Positions 9,262 through 18,246 of a DNA stretch of 64,000 nt are shown here, piece by piece. Within the stretch, counting starts at the first letter, position 1. Each line of letters starts with the position of its first letter. Under the pieces are notes generated by a model, which did no database searches, had not been told where the DNA came from, and was given only the letters and a program-made list of their open reading frames with translations. The stretch comes from Ferruginibacter paludis (GTDB lineage: Bacteria > Bacteroidota > Bacteroidia > Chitinophagales > Chitinophagaceae). Both the position numbers and the translations under genes were made by a program. The stretch is taken from NCBI RefSeq assembly GCF_030409685.1, contig NZ_JAUFQJ010000007.1:124001-188000 (forward strand). Reading direction: 5' to 3'.

Positions 9262-10142
9262 TAGTCAACTGAAATAATATGTTGCTGTACCTGGTTTTTT
9301 TGTTCTGCAGATTTGATCTGTGGTATGAAGGAATTATAGTTGATGTACCTGTTGATCAGCAAGCGGTTTTGATCCCTGAACCAACCCCATTTATTAAAAT
9401 ATTTTACAGAAGAAGTCAGGTGGTGGAGCATGAGTTTAAAACTTTTGTAGGAAGCTTTGCTGTACCCGTGCGTGATCGTCTCCAGTGGGTAATATACGGT
9501 ACGGTAATATTTATTTATTCTCCGGCTGAGATCTGTGTCTTCCAGGTACATGAAATATTGTTCATCGAATACACCGATTGTTTCAAAAACAGCAGTCCGG
9601 ATAAACATAAAACAGCCGGACAAATTTGGCACTTCCATAATGTTGTTATAATCCTTATGCCTTAGTTCATATTGCTCAAGTAATTTTTTTACAGCAAACT
9701 TGACGGGGCCGGGAAAAAAGCGCCTGAGAAATAAATCAGCAGGGGAGGGGAGCTGCTTGCAGAGGTATTGAGTGAGTCCGTTGCGGTATAATACTTTTGG
9801 CATTACCAACCCCACATTCGCATTTTGCTGCATAAATTCATACAGGCCATCCAGTGTTGATGGATTAAACTCAATGTCCGGATTCAGGATGATGTGGTAT
9901 TGTGAACGTCCCTGCACCTTTCTGATAGCAATATTGTGTCCGGCACCGTATCCTACATTTTTACCTGTATGGATGTATTCAATCTGGGGAGAAAGAAACT
10001 GAAACCTCGCACTATCATCAGCAGAATTATCAATCAGGTACAATCTTATTTTCTTTGAACAGCTTAAGAAACTTTCAATGGCTTTGCGTAGTTCTTCAGC
10101 TGGATTATGAAAAATGACGATGGAGCAACTTATTTCAAGCAT
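9261..10142 (-). CDS. Family 2 glycosyltransferase, rhamnosyltransferase-like
   Basis: A 293-residue GT2 enzyme with IDNSADD (37-43), NVGYGAGHN (62-70), LNPDIEF (86-92) and, further on, LSGCFMFIRTAVF and FDEQYFMYLEDTDLSRR, which is the acceptor-binding and base-bearing part. This pattern is close to bacterial rhamnosyl- or galactosyltransferases of the WbbL type, but the donor is not certain. It lies 10 bases after the GT4 gene and shares a one-base stop/start overlap with the following GT2 gene. Confidence 0.88.
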   Translation of the reverse strand: MLEISCSIVIFHNPAEELRKAIESFLSCSKKIRLYLIDNSADDSARFQFLSPQIEYIHTGKNVGYGAGHNIAIRKVQGRSQYHIILNPDIEFNPSTLDGLYEFMQQNANVGLVMPKVLYRNGLTQYLCKQLPSPADLFLRRFFPGPVKFAVKKLLEQYELRHKDYNNIMEVPNLSGCFMFIRTAVFETIGVFDEQYFMYLEDTDLSRRINKYYRTVYYPLETITHGYSKASYKSFKLMLHHLTSSVKYFNKWGWFRDQNRLLINRYINYNSFIPQIKSAEQKNQVQQHIISVD

Positions 10143-10152
10143 TACAGTTGGT

Positions 10153-11298
10153 TTAATTATTTATAGAAAAATTATCAATGATATTGTTGAATGAACCGGC
10201 CATTTTTTTCCATGAAAACTTTTTAGCCTGATCCAGTCCTTTTTGCTTCAGTTCACTGTGAAGGTTGTCGTCCATAATGAGCAACTGCATGGATGCAGTC
10301 AATGAAAATTGATCCGTCGGATTAAAATACAAAACAGCATCACCACAAACCTCAGGCATGGATGAGGTATTGGAGCTAATCACCGGACAGCCGCTAGCCA
10401 TTGCCTCCAGCAGCGGTATACCAAAACCTTCATATAAACTTGGAAAGATCAGCGTATGTGCCTCCCGGTAAAGGGACGGCATCAGTTCAACGGGAACATA
10501 GCCGACAAAGTGGATGCAGCTATCCAGGTCCAGTCCGTGTACATATGCTTTCAAAACTTCCAAATACTTTTCTTTCCCTCCCGCAATAACAAGCGGGTGC
10601 TTCTTTTTGCAGGCGGTGTTCATCGCATTGTAAGCATCTATGAGTAGTTCAAAATTTTTGTGCGGATAGGTTGGCCCAACTGCCAGCAGATAATTTCTTA
10701 CACCATACTGACTATAAATAATGAGTTTTTTTTCTGCTACAGGAAAATAGATGTCATCATCATAGCCGTTATAAATCACCTTAATTTTTTCCTCCGGACA
10801 TTTAAAGAAATGAATGATATCACGTTTGGTATTTTCTGAAACTGCGATAATGAGCCTGGCTCTCTTTATCAAAGCAGGTAGCAGGTATTTAAAATAAAAA
10901 CGCTGATGTGAACTGATGTTTTGAAAACGCAGCGACAGCAGATCATGAATAACGATTACCTGGTTGTTTAATAAAAAGCTTCCATGCGTCGTGGGGCTTA
11001 TCAGTATATCAAATTTGCGTGCCTGTAAAGGATAGTAAAAAGTATTCCAGGTAAATCTGCAAAAAGCCGCCAGCTTACCGTATTTGGTTGATTGTAGCCA
11101 ATCCGAAAGTTTTATAGTTTTTATATTTTTATTCAGCGAGGTATTTGTCGGCGTGAAAACCGTTATTTTTTTGCGGGTTTCATTTATGACGAGGCTGGAA
11201 AGATTATTGATTAGATTGAAGGAATACACGCCCACACCAGTAGGTTTTTCATCCAGCATAGAGCCATTCATTCCTATCAAGATATTGTTGTCGGCCAT
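10153..11298 (-). CDS. Family 4 glycosyltransferase
   Basis: A 381-residue retaining GT-B glycosyltransferase. It begins with the glycine-rich [17 protein letters not shown] and contains the nucleotide-domain blocks [49 protein letters not shown] and the donor-binding [18 protein letters not shown] with PEVCGDA after it. These are classic GT4 features, seen in mannosyl- and other hexosyltransferases of O-antigen clusters. It is the first gene of the minus-strand glycosyltransferase run, so the promoter of that unit should lie in 11299-11500. Confidence 0.9.
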   Translation of the reverse strand: MADNNILIGMNGSMLDEKPTGVGVYSFNLINNLSSLVINETRKKITVFTPTNTSLNKNIKTIKLSDWLQSTKYGKLAAFCRFTWNTFYYPLQARKFDILISPTTHGSFLLNNQVIVIHDLLSLRFQNISSHQRFYFKYLLPALIKRARLIIAVSENTKRDIIHFFKCPEEKIKVIYNGYDDDIYFPVAEKKLIIYSQYGVRNYLLAVGPTYPHKNFELLIDAYNAMNTACKKKHPLVIAGGKEKYLEVLKAYVHGLDLDSCIHFVGYVPVELMPSLYREAHTLIFPSLYEGFGIPLLEAMASGCPVISSNTSSMPEVCGDAVLYFNPTDQFSLTASMQLLIMDDNLHSELKQKGLDQAKKFSWKKMAGSFNNIIDNFSINN

Positions 11299-11660
11299 TT
11301 TTGGTGGTGTTAAGAAATCATTATCACAGCAATAAAAAATACAGCCATCACGTTTTATCGGGCAAGTGCGGATGTTCCGCCACAGTTGCCTGACAGTAAT
11401 TAAAAGCGTTGTCTTTCAAAAAATAGTTGGGTGGGATTCTCTCAGATCATTTGCACAAAATTCTTCAAATTTTTATTTCGCAGCTAAATTCAAATCTTCA
11501 TTTTACCTAATTGTTAACTAACTGTTACCAATTCGTTTTTCAGTCAAAAAGCGCCAGATAATATCAGGAGAAAGATTTTATTTGTATAAACCAACTGCTG
11601 ATGTTTTCGGCTAAAAAAAATTGGACAGTAGTCAATATCACGGGCTTTGATACCAGGGTT
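11299..11660. other. Divergent intergenic region with an inverted repeat
   Basis: 362 bases between the minus-strand glycan operon and the plus-strand barrel gene; both need promoters here. An imperfect 10-bp inverted repeat (AATTGTTAAC at 11509-11518 and GTTACCAATT at 11524-11533, one mismatch, 5-base loop) could be an operator. The stretch is A/T-rich and contains no convincing gene or full -33/-7 pair. Confidence 0.4.
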
Positions 11661-12464
11661 ATGAAAAAGAATATGGCATTTACGTTGTTTTTATTATGGA
11701 CATTTAATCTGAGTGTTGCCCAGCAAGGCGGCCACGTTGGTATACCTCAATGGAGTTTCAGTGTGGGTGCCGGTGCAGGAAAATCGGTTGTTCAGGATAG
11801 AAGATTTACTGCGCTCTCTTTTGACGGCACAACGGTTGCAGGCTTTGCTGCTGCTGGTTATGTCAAAAATAAAGCAAGTCATCAGTTAGAATGCTCCTTT
11901 ACAAAGGGCAACCTTCAAACAGCAGACAAGCAGAACACTTTACGCAACAGCCACTTCACTGCTGACTATACAAATCTTTACCAACTTGGTAACAGCGAAC
12001 GTCCGTTTATTTATAAGGCTGGTATTTGTGTAAACGTACTTTATAATGGCAGGTCTTTTGGTGGCTTTATCAATAATAATACTTCATTCGATTTTGCCAC
12101 CTCGCTTGGTGCGGCTGCAACGGTTCTGTATGTTATCGGCGATCCTTCAGCCGGCTTTTCAATAAAGGAACGCATCAGCATCCCGGTTGTGTCTGCCATA
12201 GTACAACCTTCATTCGGTAGTAACAGTGCATCAGCCAGTTCAGAAAAAGCCGGTTTTTCACCCGGCGATATTTTTAGTCAAAGCAGGATTCAAAGTTTTA
12301 ATTCGTTTCTAAGATTAATAAATATGCTCGGCGTGGAAAAAATGCTGGCGGACAGACACCAGCTTGCATTGAATTATACCTGGGACTACTGCCATTTTTC
12401 GGGTGGCAGGAAGGTGCTACAAGCCAATCACACAATTGTTTTATCCTATAGTTTTATACTTTAA
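11661..12464 (+). CDS. Putative outer-membrane beta-barrel protein
   Basis: The start at 11661 is chosen because it gives a clean signal peptide (MKKNMAFTLFLLWTFNLSVAQ). An upstream in-frame ATG at 11601 would add 20 residues that spoil it. The mature part (267 residues in all) alternates polar and aromatic residues in short strands, has many G/N/S turns and ends in a hydrophobic strand, VLSYSFIL. This is typical of small 8-10-strand barrels with porin-family-like folds. I do not recognise a specific family. It is followed after two bases by the S41 peptidase gene, so the two are co-transcribed. Confidence 0.6.
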   Translation: MKKNMAFTLFLLWTFNLSVAQQGGHVGIPQWSFSVGAGAGKSVVQDRRFTALSFDGTTVAGFAAAGYVKNKASHQLECSFTKGNLQTADKQNTLRNSHFTADYTNLYQLGNSERPFIYKAGICVNVLYNGRSFGGFINNNTSFDFATSLGAAATVLYVIGDPSAGFSIKERISIPVVSAIVQPSFGSNSASASSEKAGFSPGDIFSQSRIQSFNSFLRLINMLGVEKMLADRHQLALNYTWDYCHFSGGRKVLQANHTIVLSYSFIL

Positions 12465-12466
12465 AG

Positions 12467-13492
12467 ATGAGAAGCATAATAAAGGAAAGTGGAAAGCAGA
12501 TTAAACTGCCTGCATTGTTATTGGTGCTGTTTTTTTTGGGAGGATGTGAAAAAGCCCTGGACCTAAAACCAGTTAAAAGCAATCCTGTATTGGTTTTTGA
12601 AGAAGCATGGAAGGTAATGGACGAACAATACGCCTTGTTTTCAGTAAAAGGAATTGATTGGAAAAGCACCTATCAAACCTATAGGGTACAGGTGACCGAA
12701 GAGATGACAGATGCAGCTTTGTTTACAGTGATCGATCATATGCTGGAAACATTGAAGGATGGCCATGTATCCCTTATGTCTGCTTCCGACACCGCCACCT
12801 ATGATGGATTTTTTACGCTCTATTCCACCAATTTTAATTACAAGAATATAGTTACCAGTTATCTGAAAAATGACTTTAAAGTTAGCGGCCCTGTGATCTA
12901 TAAAACAGTAAACAATGTTGGATACATCTATTATGCCTCTTTTAAAAATGATATTACTGAATCAGAGGCCGACCAGGTAATGAATGAAATGAGTAGTACA
13001 AAGGGAATTATTTTTGATGTCAGAAATAATACGGGAGGCAGATCTGCCAATGCTGAAAAATTTGTACGTCGCTTCCTCGGTGAAAAAACATTGGTTAAAT
13101 ATGAGCAGATAAAAAATGGAAGCGGTCACGAAAATTTTTCGGATGCCGCTCCTTATTTTCTTTCGGGCAACAGCACACCTTATACAAAACCTGTGTGTGT
13201 GTTAACCAACAGGGCCAGCTTCAGTGCCTGCAATGATTTTGTACTATTTATGTCGGTATTGCCAAATGTAAAAGTTGTAGGCGATCAAACCGGCGGTGGT
13301 GGAGGGTTTCCGAACGACTATGTATTATTGAACGGGTGGAAATTGCAGTACACGGCGACGAAAACACTGGATATAAATAAACACCCTGTTGAAAACGGCA
13401 TCACGCCGGATGTAAATATTGGCATAACCTTGCTGGAGGAATCAGGCGGCAAGGACCCTATTCTGGAGAAAGCATATGCATTGCTTCAATAA
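12467..13492 (+). CDS. S41 family peptidase, lipoprotein
   Basis: A 341-residue C-terminal-processing-type serine peptidase tethered to the membrane. The N-terminus has a lipobox ending LGGC with Cys27. The S41 fold blocks are visible: LKDGHVSL (96-103), GYIYYASF, IIFDVRNNTGG (181-191), the nucleophile Ser253 in RASFSACND, and VVGDQTGGGGG (270-280). No PDZ domain is evident between the N-terminal helical part and the catalytic core, so it resembles the short Bacteroidota S41 lipoproteins more than Prc/CtpA. Its substrate is unknown. It lies directly after the barrel gene; a 215-base gap separates it from the first TonB receptor. Confidence 0.85.
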   Translation: MRSIIKESGKQIKLPALLLVLFFLGGCEKALDLKPVKSNPVLVFEEAWKVMDEQYALFSVKGIDWKSTYQTYRVQVTEEMTDAALFTVIDHMLETLKDGHVSLMSASDTATYDGFFTLYSTNFNYKNIVTSYLKNDFKVSGPVIYKTVNNVGYIYYASFKNDITESEADQVMNEMSSTKGIIFDVRNNTGGRSANAEKFVRRFLGEKTLVKYEQIKNGSGHENFSDAAPYFLSGNSTPYTKPVCVLTNRASFSACNDFVLFMSVLPNVKVVGDQTGGGGGFPNDYVLLNGWKLQYTATKTLDINKHPVENGITPDVNIGITLLEESGGKDPILEKAYALLQ

Positions 13493-13579
13493 ACCGCTTT
13501 TTTTTTGCGTCCATACCAGCCTGCGCAAATCTTCATAATTACATAATACTTTGGTAACATTCAAATGCGGGTGTTACTC

Positions 13580-13587
13580 TACTTTCG
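13580..13587 (+). promoter_or_regulatory. Candidate -7 element for the TonB-receptor operon
   Basis: TACTTTCG at 13580-13587 matches TAnnTTTG except for one base and lies 120 bases before the receptor ATG. GTAAC at 13554-13558 and GTTAC upstream form a loose inverted pair around it. A -33 TTTG at normal spacing is absent, so an alternative (ECF-type) sigma factor is possible. Confidence 0.35.
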
Positions 13588-13707
13588 CCCGGTGCTGAAT
13601 AAACACCATTGAAACAGTAAACTACTTGTTTCAAAACAGGCATGCATGTTTAACGGTACGCTGTAATCGTTGGGACGGTATCACCTGTTTAAAATGAATT
13701 CATTGTT

Positions 13708-16700
13708 ATGAGAATATTCTTTTTAAAAATAATAGCGGAGCTAACGTCATCTCTTTTTTCTTTCAGTTGCTTTTTATTGTTATTCTCCGTCACTGCTGCT
13801 GCGCAGCCGGCCAATGGCTTTTTAAAAGGAAGGGTAATGGATGGCTCCAGCGGAAGATACCTGTCCGGCGTCACCATTCAGCAGGAAAAGAATGCATTCA
13901 ACACCATGAGCACAGCAGATGGAAGTTATTTGCTGGTGGTGAAAAAAGGAAAGTACACATTGATTTGCAAAAGCAACGGTTTTCAAACGAAGGTGATAAC
14001 TGATTGTGCAGTAATTGCCGGAACTTCTACCTATCTGGATATAACGCTGTTTCCACTGGCTAAAATTGAACATCCTGGAATAAAGAAGCAAGCAATGAAA
14101 GATTCAGTTCCTCCAGGGGATGCTGTTGCACACTCCAGTTTTTATAAGGAGAATATTATTGCCTCTAAAAAAAGCTTGCCCCGGTCGGGTGTGTTATATG
14201 ATGCAGTGACGGAAAAGAATATTGGCACAGGAACTGACAGAAATGGGGTGCAACTGTTAAAACGTTTACAGGGTGTGATTGTACAGGATTATGCTGGCAA
14301 CAATCTGCAATCAATTACCGTAGCGGGTATGGGGGACAGGTACAACCAGGTTCTGTTAAACGGTATGTCATTAACATCCTTTGATCCGATCCGCAAGGCT
14401 TATCCGTTGGATTTGCTGCCAGCGGATGCTTACAGTGAAGTAAAGGTACATACAATTGCAGACGGAACTTATTCAGCAGATTTCGCTGGTGGTACGACGG
14501 AAATAAAGACCAGGGATTTACCTGATCAGTCATTTTTTTATATGCAGGCTGGGGGCGGTTTTTCCGACTTATCCCGTAGAAGAGATTTTTTAAACGACCA
14601 AAAAGGCAAGGCGCAATGGTTGAGTCTGCCGGGTAATATCAGAGATCTGCCGGCAGCATTTCCGACGCCAAAATCCCAGGCTTCATTTAACGGTAAAAAT
14701 GTACAGGAGCAGGTGGACCTTTCCAGACGTTTGAAAAATAATCTTGCCGCTTTCAATTACGGAAATACAAAGCCGGATGCGCAACTGACTATTGGATTTG
14801 GAAAAATAATCAGGTTAAAACAAAACAAAAAGATTGGTATCCTGGGCTACCTGTCGCAATCAAGACGGCAATTGATTGAAGAATCGGTGACCCAGGTTTT
14901 ACCTGATGTAACTGGCAATTCATTTCCATTTAATGCAACAACAGAATTAATTGCTTCTCAGTCCAGTGATATCAACTACCGATACCTGTCTCATCTTGCA
15001 GGCTTACTGAATGCCACTTTTTTGTCTGGCACCGCTAAAATTTCCTTTAAAAATTATTTTGGCAGCGAGTTCAGCAACACCTATACGCAACGTACGCAGG
15101 TACATAAAGCAGATGAAGACAGCCTCGCACATGATGCGTTTAATTATTCTACAACGCAGAGAAGATTCCTGGTAAGTCAGTTGACCGGCGAGCATGTTTT
15201 AAGCACTAATGGAAAGCTGAAGCTGAACTGGCTTGCCGGATACCAATATTTAAGACAAGAAAATCCGGATGAAAGAAATTTACTGGTGCGCCACGATGCA
15301 GCTTACAGGGATCATTATGAGCTGGCACAAACAGTAAAATCTGCCTTTAACCCAACCGTACTTAACCCCGATTTGTCTGATCCTAATTTGACCAGGAACA
15401 GCCGGCTATGGCGAAATTATACTGACAATAATTTTGAGGGATCAATCAGCATTCAATCTGCTTTTAATTTCCTGCATCTGCCACAGGTAATTACCGGTGG
15501 TGTGGATATTAAAAGCACGAACCGGGTTTTTACAAGTACGCTGCTGCAGGTATCAGGCAATGGCTCTTACAGAATTGATAGCCTGCTGGCACCTGAAAGA
15601 TACTATCCCGGGGGTTTAACTATAACGAATTATTATACCAATTTTGGCGGCAGTTATTCCAATGTGTATGCCAATAACAGGGCTAACTATTCAGCTTCCG
15701 GCAGCTTTGGAGCGGCCTATTTCCATCTTGAAAATGAGCTAACGGAGCGACTTGCCACAGACTGGAGTATACGGGTGGAATCTTCATCCCAGCTGGTTTC
15801 AGCAGCAGAATACGATTATGTGACGGGCTTTAAAAATCCAAGGTTTAACCCGCTGGATAAAAATACGTTTGTAAGCTATATCAACGTTTTACCATCTTTG
15901 TTAGTGCGGTACGAAATAGAAAAGCATCTCTTGCTGCATGCCGGTTATTTCAAAACGCTTAACAGGCCTATGCTGCAGGAGCTCACTGGCTATAAATATT
16001 ACGACCCGGTTACCTTCACGGTGAAAACAGGGAATTCAATTCTACAGAGCACGGAAATTGCTAATTATGACGCCGGAATTAACTGGTCATCTGGCAATGG
16101 AATTACCATTGGAGCCTCGGGATTTTATAAGCGCATTGATCAGCCAATAGAGTATATTTTATCGTCTTACACAGCCGGCACCGTCATGATGAAACCTCAT
16201 AATACTGCACCCGCGACTGTGCAGGGTATTGATGCATCCTTAAAAATACAATTGAATAAAGCAACCAACGCTGGCTGGTTACAATACCTGGCTGTTTTTG
16301 CAAATGCCACCTGGCTGAAATCAAAGGTAGATGCGGGGCCGGTAAGGTTGTTGTCGCAGCCTTTTCCGGAACACACGCTATCGGGAAGCCCCGCTTATAC
16401 ATACAAGGCAGGTATCGTTCTGCAAAAGCCACACATACCGGAAGTAACGATACTGTTTAATCAAACGGGTGGCTACATTTCGGTGTTAGGCTCGGGTAAA
16501 CTTGCGTCTCACGATAATGGAAACGAGGTTGCCGCCATACCGGACTACAGAATAAAAGGTAAGCGCCAATTGGATATGCAGGTAAGCCAAAAAATATGGA
16601 GATCCAGGATGCAAGTGATTGCAGGTGTAACCAATGTTTTAGACAATCCTTACATTATGTACCAGGATTTAAACGGCAATAAAAAATTTGATGCGCCATT

Positions 16701-16818
16701 GGTTTTAACGGCCATCGGCAACAATGGAGGTTATTATCAGAGCGGAACCGACAACACTATTATTTCAATACAGTCCCAGCGTACTGTTTATTTGTCATTA
16801 TCTTATTTATTCAGATAA
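13708..16818 (+). CDS. TonB-dependent receptor with carboxypeptidase-regulatory-like domain
   Basis: A 1036-residue outer-membrane receptor. In order: signal peptide ending near VTAAAQ; a CarboxypepD_reg-like beta-sandwich (about 40-115, GRVMDGSSGRYLSGVTI); a plug domain with LLKRLQGVIVQD, LLNGMSL and FAGGTTEIKTRD (about 185-270); then a barrel of about 700 residues ending in an aromatic-rich strand, SLSYLFR. It would take up a ligand using the TonB proton-motive system. It is paired with the lipoprotein gene that begins three bases downstream, an arrangement repeated in the next two genes. It is not a SusC: the SusC-type linkage is lacking and no SusD follows. Substrate unknown. Confidence 0.9.
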   Translation: MRIFFLKIIAELTSSLFSFSCFLLLFSVTAAAQPANGFLKGRVMDGSSGRYLSGVTIQQEKNAFNTMSTADGSYLLVVKKGKYTLICKSNGFQTKVITDCAVIAGTSTYLDITLFPLAKIEHPGIKKQAMKDSVPPGDAVAHSSFYKENIIASKKSLPRSGVLYDAVTEKNIGTGTDRNGVQLLKRLQGVIVQDYAGNNLQSITVAGMGDRYNQVLLNGMSLTSFDPIRKAYPLDLLPADAYSEVKVHTIADGTYSADFAGGTTEIKTRDLPDQSFFYMQAGGGFSDLSRRRDFLNDQKGKAQWLSLPGNIRDLPAAFPTPKSQASFNGKNVQEQVDLSRRLKNNLAAFNYGNTKPDAQLTIGFGKIIRLKQNKKIGILGYLSQSRRQLIEESVTQVLPDVTGNSFPFNATTELIASQSSDINYRYLSHLAGLLNATFLSGTAKISFKNYFGSEFSNTYTQRTQVHKADEDSLAHDAFNYSTTQRRFLVSQLTGEHVLSTNGKLKLNWLAGYQYLRQENPDERNLLVRHDAAYRDHYELAQTVKSAFNPTVLNPDLSDPNLTRNSRLWRNYTDNNFEGSISIQSAFNFLHLPQVITGGVDIKSTNRVFTSTLLQVSGNGSYRIDSLLAPERYYPGGLTITNYYTNFGGSYSNVYANNRANYSASGSFGAAYFHLENELTERLATDWSIRVESSSQLVSAAEYDYVTGFKNPRFNPLDKNTFVSYINVLPSLLVRYEIEKHLLLHAGYFKTLNRPMLQELTGYKYYDPVTFTVKTGNSILQSTEIANYDAGINWSSGNGITIGASGFYKRIDQPIEYILSSYTAGTVMMKPHNTAPATVQGIDASLKIQLNKATNAGWLQYLAVFANATWLKSKVDAGPVRLLSQPFPEHTLSGSPAYTYKAGIVLQKPHIPEVTILFNQTGGYISVLGSGKLASHDNGNEVAAIPDYRIKGKRQLDMQVSQKIWRSRMQVIAGVTNVLDNPYIMYQDLNGNKKFDAPLVLTAIGNNGGYYQSGTDNTIISIQSQRTVYLSLSYLFR

Positions 16819-16821
16819 CGT

Positions 16822-18204
16822 ATGAAAAAAAATATTTTCACTGTATTGATCACAAATGTCTTCCTGCTGGTATTGTTGTTGTCGACAGGGTGTAAAAAGG
16901 CGGAAGATGTTACCAGTTCACCTGTAAAACCGGAGGTTATTTTAAAAGAGTCGAGAATAAAAGCAGTACATCTTTATAACGATACGGTATATATTTTAAA
17001 CAGTCCGTTTACCAGGCAGGATGGCGAACAATTAATTATTGATGAAGGCACTATAATAAAAGCAGTTCCGGGAATTACAGCAAACGGTACGGCTGGCATA
17101 ACTATTAACCCCGGAGCGACCATTCTGGCGAATGGCAGCAGTAAAAATCCCATCATATTTACCAGTGCTGCTGCAACAGGAAACCAGTCTGAAAGCTGGG
17201 GAGGTCTCCTTATTAAGGGCAGGGCGGTTAACAATGCCCGGGGCGCTGCCGGTGATGCAGCAGATAATTCCGGAATATTTAAATATGCCAGGATAGAATT
17301 TGCAGCGCTCACATTGGATGCAGTAGGCAGCGGCACCACCATCGAAAATGTAATGGTAAGTTATACAAGCAGGGTCGGTCAGGATGATCCGTTGTCAGCA
17401 TTCAATTTTTATGGTGGCAGCTTCAATTGCAGGAACCTGATTTCCTATGCCTGTGGGGGGCCGGCGGATTTTTATATTACCAATGGCTATACGGGTAAAA
17501 TGCAGCAGATCATCGCATACCGCCATCCTTTTTTTGGAGGTACGGGCAGTGCTCCGTACAATGCTTTTGCCGGTGTTTTCATTGAAAACAATGCGGGCAA
17601 TCCTGCGGACGCACTGCCAGTTACCAATCCGGTCATTTCTAATTTAACCATCATTGGCCCGGATGGTCAGAATGGTTCGGCGGCTGTATATGCCAACACA
17701 GGCCTTGCAAATAATGCAGCACTTGTAACTACAGGCAATACCCGATTTCAGGTAAGAAACAGTTTGATACTGGGCTACCCGGCGGGTGCATGGAATCTCG
17801 GCGATTCCCTGACCGGTAACGCGTTGCAGCGGAAAGAGTCGCAGCTTTCAAATACCGTTTTTTACAGCGGCGATACAACAAGAACCTTCTTCGTTGATCC
17901 TGCTGCCAGTGCAACTTTCAGCAGCACAGAGTTACGCAGCTTTATCCTGCAACCGGTTTTAAAAAACCAATTATTTTCTGGCGTTGCTGATTTTTCCTTC
18001 CAGGATCCCTTTAACTATGAAAAGCTGGATCCTTTACCAAAGTCAAACTCGCCGGTTTTGAAAGCAGGTGACTATACCGGAGCCTACTTTGCCGAGCCAT
18101 TTTTTATCAAGGAAAATTATCTGGGCGCATTGGGCAGCGACAACTGGTGGTTAGGATGGGTGAACGCCACACCACTTAAAACAAATTATAATTTCCCTGA
18201 GTAA
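16822..18204 (+). CDS. Lipoprotein, beta-helix-like, TonB-receptor partner
   Basis: A 460-residue surface or periplasmic lipoprotein with a signal ending LLSTGC. The body has short repeats rich in N, G, I and V (for example GTIIKAVPGI, AGITINPGATILANG, NPIIFTSAA) typical of a right-handed parallel beta-helix, and a central block NGYTGKMQQIIAYRHPFF. The same block occurs in the lipoproteins at 21272 and 23069, so the three are paralogues. All end with an aromatic motif in DNWWLGW. Position immediately after a TonB receptor suggests it captures the same ligand outside the cell. No enzymatic motif is seen and the function is unknown. Confidence 0.7.
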   Translation: MKKNIFTVLITNVFLLVLLLSTGCKKAEDVTSSPVKPEVILKESRIKAVHLYNDTVYILNSPFTRQDGEQLIIDEGTIIKAVPGITANGTAGITINPGATILANGSSKNPIIFTSAAATGNQSESWGGLLIKGRAVNNARGAAGDAADNSGIFKYARIEFAALTLDAVGSGTTIENVMVSYTSRVGQDDPLSAFNFYGGSFNCRNLISYACGGPADFYITNGYTGKMQQIIAYRHPFFGGTGSAPYNAFAGVFIENNAGNPADALPVTNPVISNLTIIGPDGQNGSAAVYANTGLANNAALVTTGNTRFQVRNSLILGYPAGAWNLGDSLTGNALQRKESQLSNTVFYSGDTTRTFFVDPAASATFSSTELRSFILQPVLKNQLFSGVADFSFQDPFNYEKLDPLPKSNSPVLKAGDYTGAYFAEPFFIKENYLGALGSDNWWLGWVNATPLKTNYNFPE

Positions 18205-18246
18205 GGTTTTGCTGCAGGGATTTAAAGAGAAATAATTTATACGATT